From NCBI RefSeq assembly GCF_000760735.1, contig NZ_JMEX01000008.1, positions 1,033,454 through 1,097,453 on the forward strand: DNA of 64,000 nucleotides. Reading direction: 5' to 3'. A model generated the notes under the pieces. The model saw only the letters and a program-made list of their open reading frames with translations. It searched no databases and was not told the origin of the DNA. The DNA comes from Rhodococcoides fascians A44A (GTDB lineage Bacteria; Actinomycetota; Actinomycetes; Mycobacteriales; Mycobacteriaceae). A program made the translations under genes and the position numbers. This document shows positions 35,077-43,650 of the stretch, piece by piece. How positions within the stretch are numbered: the first letter of the stretch is position 1; each line of letters opens with the position of its first letter.

Positions 35077-35736
35077 CTATCGACCGGGCGCGTTGATTCT
35101 GAGTCCGGGCGCCGAGGCGATGTCGGTCAGCTGGTCGATCGTCAACACCCCGACGGACGTCACTTCGATTTGCGTTTCATCCGGTGTAAAGGCGACGACC
35201 CGTCGGATATCCCCGCGATCCTGGATATCGAAGACGGCGCCGTCCTGAGACGTGACGCGCTCATCGACAATCCCGACGAAGCACGGGCCGGGTGGCTGGT
35301 AGGCGCGTCCGACGATTACATCCAGCATTCCAGTTCGCCCGTCCGACGTAATCGTCCCGGATGCACCTGCATCGGCGGTCGAACCGGCGACACTGTAGGT
35401 CTCTCGGTCACCGGAGAATTCCAATCGCGTCGTGACGGAATCCGGTTCGACAACCGTACCTGCCGGCAGCGCACCGACGAGGGCCTCGGCCATTCCATTC
35501 AATTTGCTGTCGGTAATCCACGACTCGTCTGTACGAGCAACTTCAGCGCCCGTGGTGAAGGCGTAGTTGATTCGCATCAGATCCTCTTCCTGAATCATCT
35601 CCTCGCAACCGGGAATCGCCAGATCGGTGGGCGACGAAGTGTCGGTGATCCCCGCAACCACTACTCCCGTTCCCACGATGACTGCCACCACTGCGATATC
35701 CACCCATACGCCGCTGCGTCCTTTATTGCTTCGCAT
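35077..35736 (-). CDS. Membrane-anchored extracytoplasmic protein of unknown function
   Basis: The 219-residue protein has a short basic N-terminus, one hydrophobic helix (VWVDIAVVAVIVGTGVVVAGI) with no clear cleavage site, and an extracellular alpha/beta domain with two Cys (PGCEEM and PPGPCFVG) that could pair. No family is recognised. A perfect 18-bp palindrome lies 30 nt upstream and a strong hairpin just beyond the stop codon, so it looks like a self-contained transcription unit. Confidence 0.65.
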   Translation of the reverse strand: MRSNKGRSGVWVDIAVVAVIVGTGVVVAGITDTSSPTDLAIPGCEEMIQEEDLMRINYAFTTGAEVARTDESWITDSKLNGMAEALVGALPAGTVVEPDSVTTRLEFSGDRETYSVAGSTADAGASGTITSDGRTGMLDVIVGRAYQPPGPCFVGIVDERVTSQDGAVFDIQDRGDIRRVVAFTPDETQIEVTSVGVLTIDQLTDIASAPGLRINAPGR

Positions 35737-35766
35737 GAAAGGACCTTATCGGTGACCGCCCGCCTG

Positions 35767-35784
35767 ATGGCCGACGTCGGCCAT
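35767..35784. promoter_or_regulatory. Perfect 18-bp palindrome upstream of membrane-anchored protein
   Basis: ATGGCCGACGTCGGCCAT has no spacer, lies 30 nt upstream of the 35736 start and 95 nt beyond the FAD-oxidase stop. The absence of a loop and of a T-run favours a repressor operator over a terminator. Confidence 0.45.
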
Positions 35785-35879
35785 AGGTCTTGTAGTGCTG
35801 CTGACCGCGAGTTACGTGTGTGCGTACACGGTTGCCCCGAACCGGAGGGAATCGACCTGGTCCTGACCGTACTCCGCGG

Positions 35880-37238
35880 TCAATCCAGCAGCACACCAGG
35901 ATTGAGGATGCGGTGTGGGTCCCATGCGTTCTTGAGCAGCGCCATGGCTGCCAACTGCGTTTCACCACGTTGGCGGATCAGCCATCTACGTTTGGCTCGG
36001 CCGATGCCGTGTTCGGCGCTGATGGTGCCGTCGTGACTCAAAACCAGTTCCAGGACAGCATCTTCCAACGCTCCGGCAACGTCGTCTGCGAATGTACCGG
36101 CACCGGGCAGGATGTTGACATGGATGTTGCTCTCGGCGAAGTGACCGAACAGAACGGGCACAGCATCTATGTCGACTGAGTGGACTGCGTCCGTGATCGA
36201 GCCGACGAACTCTTCGAACCGCTCGGCTGGTACACCGACGTCGAGCTTGACGGGAACCCCAGCAGTAGAGATCGATTCGGTGATTCGCTCACGGAACGAC
36301 CACAGTGCCCGACGTTCCGCAGCGGATTCCGCGATCGCAATTCTGCTGCTGTCCAGCCCGCCGGACATCAACGCCTCCAGCACCGGCTCCGCGCCGACGA
36401 GAGAAGAACCCATCTCTGCGAACACCCAGAAACCCTCGGCGGGTAATGGCGTCGGTGTACCGGAGTGTTCCGCAACGCGGCTCACTGCGGCACCTTCGGC
36501 CCATTCGACGGCGTCGATCTGGGGCAGCTGCAGGATCGTCGGGAGGGCATCGACAGCGGCTCGGACGTCGGGGAACGACATCGCTATCACCAAGTGGTCG
36601 GTCAGCGGACGGACCAACTTCCAAGTGACGTCGGTGATGACGGCGAGCGTTCCTTCGGATCCGATCAGCAGATTCGTCAGATCGTAGCCCGTGTTGTCCT
36701 TCACCAGCGATGTCCGACGGTCGACGATATCGCCACTCGGCAAGACGGCTCGGAGTCCTGAAATACGATGGCGAGCCGAGCCGTAGCGCAACACGCGTGC
36801 CCCACCTGCGTTGGTCGATGCGGCGCCGCCGACGGTGGCCGACTGTCCCGACGCCAGTGACAAACCAGCGGTGTAGCCCGCCTCGGCGGCAAGCGTTTCG
36901 AGCTCGACGAGAGTGACACCGGCCCCGACCGTGACGGAACCGTCCGCCGAGACCGGTCCGTGTGAGCGCAACGCACGCGTCGACAGAACCACACTTCCAT
37001 CGGACGGAACAGCACCTCCGACGAGCCCGGTGTTGCCGCCTTGCACCGTCACCGCAACCCCGTGCTGGGTGCAGGCTCTCAACACGTCCGCAACTTGCTC
37101 TGCAGACTCGGGGCGCACCACCGCACGCGGTCGTCCACTCCAACGCCGAGTCCAATCGACCGAATACGAGGCCATGACGTCGGCGTCTCGCGAAACCCGT
37201 CCCGGGGCGGCGGCGTCGAGCACGTCATCGAACTCCAT
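35880..37238 (-). CDS. FAD-linked oxidase, GlcD/D-2-hydroxyacid dehydrogenase family
   Basis: A 452-residue vanillyl-alcohol-oxidase-fold flavoenzyme. The FAD-binding PCMH domain shows RPESAEQVADVLRACTQHGVAVTVQGGNTGLVGGAV and NTGYDLTNLLIGSEGTLAVITDVTWKLV; the C-terminal cap ends SAEHGIGRAKRRWL. The family oxidises D-lactate, glycolate or D-2-hydroxyglutarate; single-subunit members of this length are D-2-hydroxyacid dehydrogenases. The start is supported by TACCCT 7 nt before the ATG (leaderless). Monocistronic. Confidence 0.85.
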   Translation of the reverse strand: MEFDDVLDAAAPGRVSRDADVMASYSVDWTRRWSGRPRAVVRPESAEQVADVLRACTQHGVAVTVQGGNTGLVGGAVPSDGSVVLSTRALRSHGPVSADGSVTVGAGVTLVELETLAAEAGYTAGLSLASGQSATVGGAASTNAGGARVLRYGSARHRISGLRAVLPSGDIVDRRTSLVKDNTGYDLTNLLIGSEGTLAVITDVTWKLVRPLTDHLVIAMSFPDVRAAVDALPTILQLPQIDAVEWAEGAAVSRVAEHSGTPTPLPAEGFWVFAEMGSSLVGAEPVLEALMSGGLDSSRIAIAESAAERRALWSFRERITESISTAGVPVKLDVGVPAERFEEFVGSITDAVHSVDIDAVPVLFGHFAESNIHVNILPGAGTFADDVAGALEDAVLELVLSHDGTISAEHGIGRAKRRWLIRQRGETQLAAMALLKNAWDPHRILNPGVLLD

Positions 37239-37286
37239 ACTTCGAAGGGTAGTGCGTCGACCGCTACACGGCCCGAACGCGGGAGT

Positions 37287-37790
37287 TCAACCTGCGCACA
37301 CGACCCGCTTCGTCATGACGATCTCGAGCTCGTCCGGCGCCAAGGGATAGGGAACGGTCTCACCTGTGGTTGCGAACCCCATGCGTCGGTAGAAGGCTTG
37401 CGCCCGCCCGTTCGCCTCGTGGACTTCCAGGGTCAAGGTACGGTGCCCTTGCCGGTACACCCACTGCTCGATTTCGCGCAACAGTGCGTCGGCGACGCCC
37501 CCTCCACGCGCCGTCGGCGATACGTAGACGCCGAGCAGGAAGACTTTGCCGTCCTCGATGCGTGCGCGCATGATTCCGAGCCACGCGTCCGTGTCGTCCA
37601 CTGCAGCGAAGCCGCAGGACAACGCCGAGTTCGTGCTCTCGGCGCGCTGTTGCCACTGGTTGTCGGTCTGGGCCGTCGCGGAGTCGAGCGTCTCGACGAA
37701 GGCCTTCGGTGAATCCGCCAGCATCTCCAACCGCTGATCGCGGAACGACTGCCAGGATCGTCCGTCGACAGGCATTATGCGGAAAGACAC
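37287..37790 (-). CDS. GNAT-family N-acetyltransferase
   Basis: The 167-residue protein has the acetyl-CoA-binding signature VSPTARGGGVADALLREIEQW and the C-terminal NGRAQAFYRRMGFATTGE typical of RimI/phosphinothricin-like GNATs. GTG at 37790 is preferred to ATG 37775 because TAGTCT ends 7 nt upstream, indicating a leaderless transcript. The substrate is unknown; a second, only distantly related GNAT gene is divergent at 37938. Confidence 0.85.
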   Translation of the reverse strand: MSFRIMPVDGRSWQSFRDQRLEMLADSPKAFVETLDSATAQTDNQWQQRAESTNSALSCGFAAVDDTDAWLGIMRARIEDGKVFLLGVYVSPTARGGGVADALLREIEQWVYRQGHRTLTLEVHEANGRAQAFYRRMGFATTGETVPYPLAPDELEIVMTKRVVCAG

Positions 37791-37937
37791 AGCGACCAGA
37801 CTAACCGAGCGCCACCCTCGGCACTGCTACATTTTTCTGCAGGCGACTGGCGAAGGATGGGTCACCATCAGGGAGCCTGTGAACACGAAACATCGTCCGC
37901 CTGGGTGTTTCACCGATACCGGTGAAAGAGAGGACCC

Positions 37938-38444
37938 ATGCTCGACGTGCGGGCCGCCCGAACAAACGATGCACCAGCTATTTTGGCTCTTCGACATGCT
38001 GCCGAGGACTGGCTGGCATCCCGCTCGATCGACCAGTGGTCTCCGGGTGAAGTTCCGCTGTCCACCGTTCGACTGCAGGTCTCGCGCGGTGAGTTCGTCG
38101 TCGCTCGGTATCCCGGGTCGTCGCCAATCGTGGCCGCAATGCGCACGATACGGTCGGACCCCGAGATCTGGCCCGACGACGGCGACGCGTTGTACGTACA
38201 CGGACTCGTCATCGATCGCTGTCATGCGGGCACCGGCCTGGGTGCAGCCATGCTCGACCACGCGGCCCGCTCGGCAGCCGACGCAGGCATCTCGCGTGTT
38301 CGATTGGATTGCGCCGAAACCAATCCCACGCTCCGCCGGTACTACCTCGGTCAAGGTTTCACCGAAGTCGGTCGTCGCGAATTCGAGGACGGAAAATGGT
38401 TCAGCGTGACACTCTTCGAGAAACGTCTGAAGACGTGGCCATAG
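37938..38444 (+). CDS. GNAT-family N-acetyltransferase
   Basis: A 168-residue GNAT: VHGLVIDRCHAGTGLGAAMLDHAARSAADAGISRVRLDCAETNPTLRRYYLGQGFTEVGR contains motif A with a variant R/C-H-A-G-T-G-L-G loop and the motif B NPTLRRYY segment. The start is set by a good AGAGAGGA ribosome-binding site. It ends 2 nt before the convergent EamA exporter stop. Substrate unknown. Confidence 0.85.
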   Translation: MLDVRAARTNDAPAILALRHAAEDWLASRSIDQWSPGEVPLSTVRLQVSRGEFVVARYPGSSPIVAAMRTIRSDPEIWPDDGDALYVHGLVIDRCHAGTGLGAAMLDHAARSAADAGISRVRLDCAETNPTLRRYYLGQGFTEVGRREFEDGKWFSVTLFEKRLKTWP

Positions 38445-38446
38445 GC

Positions 38447-39388
38447 CTACTTTCGCGCTCGCAGTCTTTCGGGAGATGATCGCGTTCGCACGGTCATCGC
38501 TGCGCATACAACGACGACTGCACCACCCAGCGCCGACGACCAAGTCAAGTACTCGTGAAGAATGACTGCAGCCCAACCAAGACTCAGAACGGGCTGAACA
38601 AGTTGAACCTGGCTGACGTTGGTGATCGGACCGATGGCGAGGCCTCTGTACCATGCGAAGAAACCCAGATACATGCTGATCGAAGCCAAGTAGCCGAACG
38701 CAGCCCAGGCCTTCGGCTCGATCTCGGACAATCCGTCGAGCGATAAGAATGTCAACGGGACCGTTACCGGCAAAGCCACTATCAAAGCCCACGACACCGT
38801 CTGCCACGATCCCAATTCCCTTGACAGTAGCCCGCCTTCGGCGTACCCGATGGCCGCACTGACGACAGCGGCCAGCAGCAGTAGGTCGGACCATTGCGGC
38901 ACAGACCATCCTCCGCTCCTCACGACAGAGAACCCCAACGCCGCCGTCGCCCCGAGAACAGCCATGAGCCAGAATGCTGTACGGACCTTCTCCTTGCCTC
39001 GCGCGACTGCGACCACTGCGGTGGTGGCGGGCAGAAGTCCGATGACTATTGCGCTGTGGCTGGCAGAGGCGATCGTCAGGGCATACGAGGTCAGCAGTGG
39101 AAATCCGACCACCACGCCAGAGGCGATGACAGCCAGACGAGCCCACTGCATCCCGTTCGGTAGCCGCTGCCGAGTAGCTCCCAGCACCAGGACGGCGAGC
39201 GCGGCAGCGACTACGGCGCGCCCTACCCCCGCGAACAACGCCGGCATGCCGCCCAGGACGGCCACACGAGTGAGAGGAACTGTCAGGGAGAACGCCACGA
39301 CACCGACTAACCCCCACAGAATTCCCGGGCCGGGTACGTACGATATCGCCGATGCGCGGTTACAAGTAGCGCTACTATGGGGACTCAT
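38447..39388 (-). CDS. EamA/DMT-family transporter (10 TM)
   Basis: This 313-residue protein has two EamA repeats of five helices each. The first ends ASHSAIVIGLLPATTAVVAVARGKEKV; the second has GLAIGPITNVSQVQLVQPVLSLGWAAVILHEYLT, the classic EamA signature. It probably exports an amino acid or metabolite. The only suitable start is ATG 39388, which shares the CATG tetranucleotide with the start codon of the divergent MocR regulator. Pairing with a MocR protein suggests that regulator controls it. Confidence 0.83.
   Translation of the reverse strand: MSPHSSATCNRASAISYVPGPGILWGLVGVVAFSLTVPLTRVAVLGGMPALFAGVGRAVVAAALAVLVLGATRQRLPNGMQWARLAVIASGVVVGFPLLTSYALTIASASHSAIVIGLLPATTAVVAVARGKEKVRTAFWLMAVLGATAALGFSVVRSGGWSVPQWSDLLLLAAVVSAAIGYAEGGLLSRELGSWQTVSWALIVALPVTVPLTFLSLDGLSEIEPKAWAAFGYLASISMYLGFFAWYRGLAIGPITNVSQVQLVQPVLSLGWAAVILHEYLTWSSALGGAVVVVCAAMTVRTRSSPERLRARK
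39365..39376. promoter_or_regulatory. Palindromic operator and -10 at the EamA/MocR junction
   Basis: AGTAGCGCTACT is a perfect 12-bp palindrome 10 nt upstream of the MocR start and inside the first codons of the EamA gene. TACTAT (39373-39378), 8 nt before the MocR ATG, is the likely -10 of a leaderless transcript and overlaps the palindrome. Autoregulation is inferred. Confidence 0.5.
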
Positions 39389-40811
39389 GTCTGACGATAG
39401 CAGTTCGCGGATCGTTGCATCCCTACGTCGATGGATCGCCTCCGCCCCACCTGGCGCGCAGCTGCCGTCCACGCGCTCTCTCGTCGTCGAACACAGTGCA
39501 AGTCCGGTGACCGTACAGAAAGCGCTTCGCGTCCTGGTATCGCAGGGGGTGGTCGAGAGCAGGCCCGGCGTGGGCACGTTCGTGCGTGAGAACACATCGG
39601 TCCGAGCCAACGATTATCGTTGGCAAACCGCCGCACTCGGCGCCCCCGTGACACGGCTCAAACTACCGGCAGCGCTTCAGTCGCCGTCGAACGACGTGGT
39701 CTCACTTCACTCGGGTTACCCGGACCGAACGTTGCTGCCGGAGAAGCTCGTACGTAGTGCTTTCGCCCGGGCTGCACGAAGTGACGCCATTGTCGATCGA
39801 CCACCGACCGCAGGTCTACCCGAGTTGCAATCATGGTTCGCTCGAGAACTCGCGTCGATCACTTCCCCCGGAATCAATCCACCGTCGTCGAGCGACGTGA
39901 CGGTGATACCCGGCAGTCAGACAGGCCTGAGCACTGCGTTCAGAGCACTGGTCGGAGCGGGCCGGCCTTTACTGATGGAGTCGCCGACGTACTGGGGCGC
40001 AATCCTGGCAGCAGCCCAGGCCGGCGTCGATGTCGTTCCTGTTCCTTCCGGATTCACCGGGCCCGACCCTGAGGAACTTCGACGAGCGTTCGAGAGCACC
40101 GGTGCTCGCGCGTTCTATGCCCAACCCAACTTCGCGAGCCCGACCGGCGCGTTGTGGAAACCGGAACTCGCGGAGAAGGTTCTGAAGATCGCCGAACAAC
40201 ATGGGGCGTTCATCATCGAAGACGACTCTGCTCATGACTTCGGAATTTCGGCGCACCCGAGCCCCCTGGCAGCCCGAGACGACACAGGACGTGTCGTGTA
40301 TTCGCGAGCATTGACCAAGAGCGTGTCACCCGCGGTGCGGGTTGCAGCAATCATCGCCCGCGGACCCGCTCGGGAACGGATCATCGCGGACACGAGCGCG
40401 GAGTCCATGTACGTGAGTTCGATTCTTCAGACCGTCGCCTTGGACGTCGTCACTCAGCCGGCATGGCGGACGCATCTCACTCGTCTCCACAGTCAATTGG
40501 CCGCCCGCCGCGATCTTCTCGTGACGAGCATCGAAGAGCACGTTCCAACGGGGAAACTCGAAGGCATACCGGCAGGTGGACTGAACCTGTGGCTGAGGCT
40601 CCCCGACGAGACGGATCTCGACGTCGTGGTCTCCGAGTGCAGGTCGGCCGGCGTCATCGTCGGCGCAGGAGACGACTACTTCCCGGCCGAACCAACAGGA
40701 AAGTATCTTCGCCTCAACTTCGCAGGTCGGAACCCCGGTGACTACCCGATTGCCGCACGCGAAATTGGCTCGGCTGTCGAGCGCTCTCGGTCTTCGACCT
40801 CCCGATTGTGA
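39387..40811 (+). CDS. MocR-family regulator (GntR HTH plus aminotransferase-like domain)
   Basis: The 474-residue regulator has a GntR winged helix (SRIVASLRRWIASAPPGAQLPSTRSLVVEHSASPVTVQKALRVLVSQGVVESRPGVGTFV) and a PLP-binding fold-type I domain with Lys311 in SRALTKSVSPAVRV. The EDDSAHDFG acidic motif replaces the EDDYDGEF seen in many MocRs. Effector is probably PLP with an amino acid. It is divergent from the EamA exporter gene, a common target type for MocR proteins. Confidence 0.87.
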   Translation: MSDDSSSRIVASLRRWIASAPPGAQLPSTRSLVVEHSASPVTVQKALRVLVSQGVVESRPGVGTFVRENTSVRANDYRWQTAALGAPVTRLKLPAALQSPSNDVVSLHSGYPDRTLLPEKLVRSAFARAARSDAIVDRPPTAGLPELQSWFARELASITSPGINPPSSSDVTVIPGSQTGLSTAFRALVGAGRPLLMESPTYWGAILAAAQAGVDVVPVPSGFTGPDPEELRRAFESTGARAFYAQPNFASPTGALWKPELAEKVLKIAEQHGAFIIEDDSAHDFGISAHPSPLAARDDTGRVVYSRALTKSVSPAVRVAAIIARGPARERIIADTSAESMYVSSILQTVALDVVTQPAWRTHLTRLHSQLAARRDLLVTSIEEHVPTGKLEGIPAGGLNLWLRLPDETDLDVVVSECRSAGVIVGAGDDYFPAEPTGKYLRLNFAGRNPGDYPIAAREIGSAVERSRSSTSRL

Positions 40812-40929
40812 ACGGGCTCAGTACTCTTCGATCGAGCTGCACTGGACGAAGCCCGTGACAGCAACGGAATTGGACTTCTCCATCGAGAAGACCAACCGGA
40901 GAAATTCGCCGCGGCACTTCGGGAATTCG

Positions 40930-41575
40930 TCAGCCTCGAAGGTAGGTGAGGACGGCGAGTACGCGCCGGTGCCCGTCGATGTCGCTGGGAAGGTCGAGTT
41001 TCAGAAAGACGTTTCTGATGTGCTTGTTCACAGCGGGGACGCTGAGTTCCAAGGACCTTTCGATTTCGGAGTTCGATCTGCCCTCGGCCATGAGGGCGAG
41101 GACCTCTTTTTCCCGTTTGCTGAGGCGGTCGAGCGGGCGCGTCCGTCGGTGAAGTAGTTGACGGACCACTTCGGGATCGACGATGGTCCCGCCCGATGCG
41201 ATTCGTTCCACCGCGTCGTTGAACTCCGTGACTGCACCGATGCGGTCCTTGAGCAGGTAACCCACTGCGCCGGCGTTTTCTGCGCCCAACAGCTGTGACG
41301 CGTAGGACTGCTCGACGTACTGACTGAGAACCAGTACCGGAAAGCCAGGAATGCGCTCGCAGAACGACGGCCGCCCGCACGCCGTCGTCCGCGTGACCGG
41401 GTGGCATCCGGACGTCGGTGATGAGAAGGTCCGGCTCGTGGTCGTCGACCGCACGAGCGATCTCGTCGGCGCTGCCGACAGCGGCGACGACGGTGTGTCC
41501 GAAGCGTTGCAGGAGCCCGACGAGGCCTTCCCGCATGAGGGTGGAATCCTCGGCCAGGATCACGCGATACGGCAT
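40930..41575 (-). pseudogene. NarL/LuxR-type response regulator interrupted by a frameshift
   Basis: From ATG 41575 the receiver domain reads [17 protein letters not shown]...[11 protein letters not shown] (phospho-acceptor Asp54). After GVRAAVVLR (about 41360) the frame is lost. The continuation, [25 protein letters not shown] to the LuxR helix-turn-helix ([43 protein letters not shown]), lies in another frame and ends at 40930. Two bases, likely one CG of a CGCG, are missing where CTGCG(CG)AGCGC is expected. It overlaps its kinase partner by 16 nt. It is either a real inactivating mutation or an assembly error. Confidence 0.8.
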
Positions 41576-42783
41576 GGGATCTCCACTCTGAGCGTGGTCG
41601 GCCCGCCGGCAGGGCTGGACAGTTTCAGTTGTCCGGCAACAACATCGAGACGGTCGGCAAGCCCGGTCAGACCGGTTCCGACTCGTGGATCCGCACCGCC
41701 CACTCCGTCGTCGGAAATTTCCAGCACGAGTATGTCTGCGTGGATGCGACCGTGAACTCTGGCTCGGGTCGCACGACTGTGCCTCGAGACGTTGGTGAGC
41801 GCTTCTGTGACAACGAAGTACGCAGTCGTCTCGACGCGGCGGGGAACACGCTCGGGCAGACGGATGTCGATCTCGGTGTCGATGGAGGACCGACTGGCGA
41901 CGTCGGCGACAGCCGCCGCGAGGCCGTTGTCGGCAAGCACCTGCGGATTCAGTCCACGGACCAGATCCCTGAGCTCCGCGAGCGCGACAGTGAGCTGGCC
42001 TTGCGCGTCGGACAACCGTGCGTCGAGTTCTGGATCGTTCGCATCCAGTCTTGCCAGCCCGAGGTTCATCCCGAGGGTCACCAGGCGCTGCTGTGCGCCG
42101 TCGTGCAGGTCGCGTTCGATTCGGGCACGCTCGGACTCGAAGGCGTCGAGCAAACGCTCGCGCGACTTGGAGACGTCGGTGAGGTCGACCCCGATCTCGT
42201 CGTCACGGGGCGCCAGGAAGATGCGTGTGAGTGCTGCGTGCGCACCTGCCCAGGCCGTCACCAGATAGGGCCCTGCCGCGAGTGTGACCACACCGATGAA
42301 CCACCAAGGCCAGGCCGACGGGTCGTCCATGGGGGCACGGAAACTGAGGACCGGCAGGACGAAAGCGAAGGCAAGCACGGTGATGTCCAGCCAACAGAGC
42401 GCGGTCACGGAGAACGCCGCAAAACCGAACTCACGCCAGGTCACCGGCTCCGAGAATCGGGTACGCACCCAGGCGCGCACACCGGGGGAAAGGGGCCGAC
42501 GGTGTGGATCGGCGATTCCGTCGAGATCGACCAGCCGTATCCGCATTCGCTCCACCCGGGCGACGACGATGCCCGACAGCGCCACGAGCAGCAGCAGGAC
42601 GATGCCGACGACTACAACGAAGAAGATCACGCCCAGGACGGTTGCGGCTGCGAGCACCACGAACACGATCAGGTTGAGGATGCCGCCGGAAAGCAGATAC
42701 AGGAGGCTACGCCATGGCCATGGCGTCAGCAGAAAACGTAAAGGATGGTGCGCTAGTGCCTGCCAGGCCGTCGTGACGCGCAT
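41560..42783 (-). CDS. Sensor histidine kinase, NarL/DesK (HisKA_3) type
   Basis: The 407-residue kinase has four membrane helices in two pairs (about 30-75 and 120-185), flanking a cytosolic loop as in the putative sensor domain common beside MacB-like exporters. A HisKA_3 box follows with the phospho-acceptor His227 (ERDLHDGAQQRLVTLGMNLGLA), and then a HATPase domain (EALTNVSRHSRATRARVHG, DDGVGGADPRVGTGLTGLADRL). TACGAT 6 nt before the ATG supports the start and a leaderless mRNA. It precedes and overlaps the response regulator, and is divergent from the ABC exporter it probably controls. Confidence 0.88.
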   Translation of the reverse strand: MRVTTAWQALAHHPLRFLLTPWPWRSLLYLLSGGILNLIVFVVLAAATVLGVIFFVVVVGIVLLLLVALSGIVVARVERMRIRLVDLDGIADPHRRPLSPGVRAWVRTRFSEPVTWREFGFAAFSVTALCWLDITVLAFAFVLPVLSFRAPMDDPSAWPWWFIGVVTLAAGPYLVTAWAGAHAALTRIFLAPRDDEIGVDLTDVSKSRERLLDAFESERARIERDLHDGAQQRLVTLGMNLGLARLDANDPELDARLSDAQGQLTVALAELRDLVRGLNPQVLADNGLAAAVADVASRSSIDTEIDIRLPERVPRRVETTAYFVVTEALTNVSRHSRATRARVHGRIHADILVLEISDDGVGGADPRVGTGLTGLADRLDVVAGQLKLSSPAGGPTTLRVEIPCRIA

Positions 42784-42891
42784 GTATCGATCGTAGATTC
42801 TCGACGTGATCGACGCGGTAGTGCTGGCATACCCCTGTCGCATAGAGCGCGCGTGACTGTGCGAGTCAGGAGCAGCCGATTCACTGAAGGA

Positions 42892-43650
42892 ATGTACAAG
42901 CACCACGACGCAGAAGCCGCGATCGAACTCGAGGACGTCCGCAAGGTGCATGGTCGAGGCAACCGCGCGGTGACAGCCCTTTCCGGGGTGTCGATGGACT
43001 TCGCCCGAGGAAGTTTCACCGCGATCATGGGCCCGTCGGGCTCAGGCAAATCGACCTTGCTGCACTGTGCGGCCGGCCTCGACACACCGAGTGGTGGCAC
43101 CGTGAGGATTGCAGGTTCCGACATCACCGAGATGGACGAGAAAGCGCGGACCGAACTACGTCGACGACACGTCGGATTCGTTTTTCAGTCATTCAACCTG
43201 GTGGGCTCGTTGACTGCAGCTCAGAACGTCGAACTGCCTGCACGATTCGCCGGTCGGCGCGTACGCCCTACGGACGTGGCGGCAGCCCTGGCCGAGGTGG
43301 GACTCGCGGACCGTGCCTCTCATCGTCCAGCTCAACTGTCCGGTGGCCAGCAGCAGCGCGTCGCCCTCGCGCGTGCCCTCATCACCCGCCCGGATGTTCT
43401 CTTCGCGGACGAACCGACAGGTGCAGTGGACACCCGGACTTCGAAACACGTTCTGACGCTGATGCGTGAACTGGTGGACCGGCAACAGCAGACCACCGTG
43501 ATGGTCACCCATGACCCACTCGCCGCCTCCTATGCAGATACAACGATCTTCCTGGCGGACGGTCGAATAGTGGACTCACTGAGCATCCAGCGCGGTCGGT
43601 CCGACAGTGTTGCCACGATCGCTACTCGGTTGGCCGGATTGGAGTCCTGA
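42892..43650 (+). CDS. ABC exporter ATP-binding protein, MacB/LolD type
   Basis: A 252-residue ATPase with Walker [11 protein letters not shown]-loop VFQSFNLVGSLTAAQNVELP, signature [15 protein letters not shown] and Walker B DVLFADEPTGAVD. The wording is that of the MacB/LolD/FtsE branch, which powers mechanotransmission or antibiotic-peptide export, not uptake. ATG 42892 follows GAAGGA. Its stop overlaps the permease start by 1 nt (TGATG). The adjacent two-component system is typical of peptide-stress exporters. Confidence 0.9.
   Translation: MYKHHDAEAAIELEDVRKVHGRGNRAVTALSGVSMDFARGSFTAIMGPSGSGKSTLLHCAAGLDTPSGGTVRIAGSDITEMDEKARTELRRRHVGFVFQSFNLVGSLTAAQNVELPARFAGRRVRPTDVAAALAEVGLADRASHRPAQLSGGQQQRVALARALITRPDVLFADEPTGAVDTRTSKHVLTLMRELVDRQQQTTVMVTHDPLAASYADTTIFLADGRIVDSLSIQRGRSDSVATIATRLAGLES

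Noticed and set aside
41560..42951. A longer histidine kinase starting upstream of 42783
   Set aside because: The extra residues have no membrane or domain pattern, and a -10 box lies 6 nt before ATG 42783.
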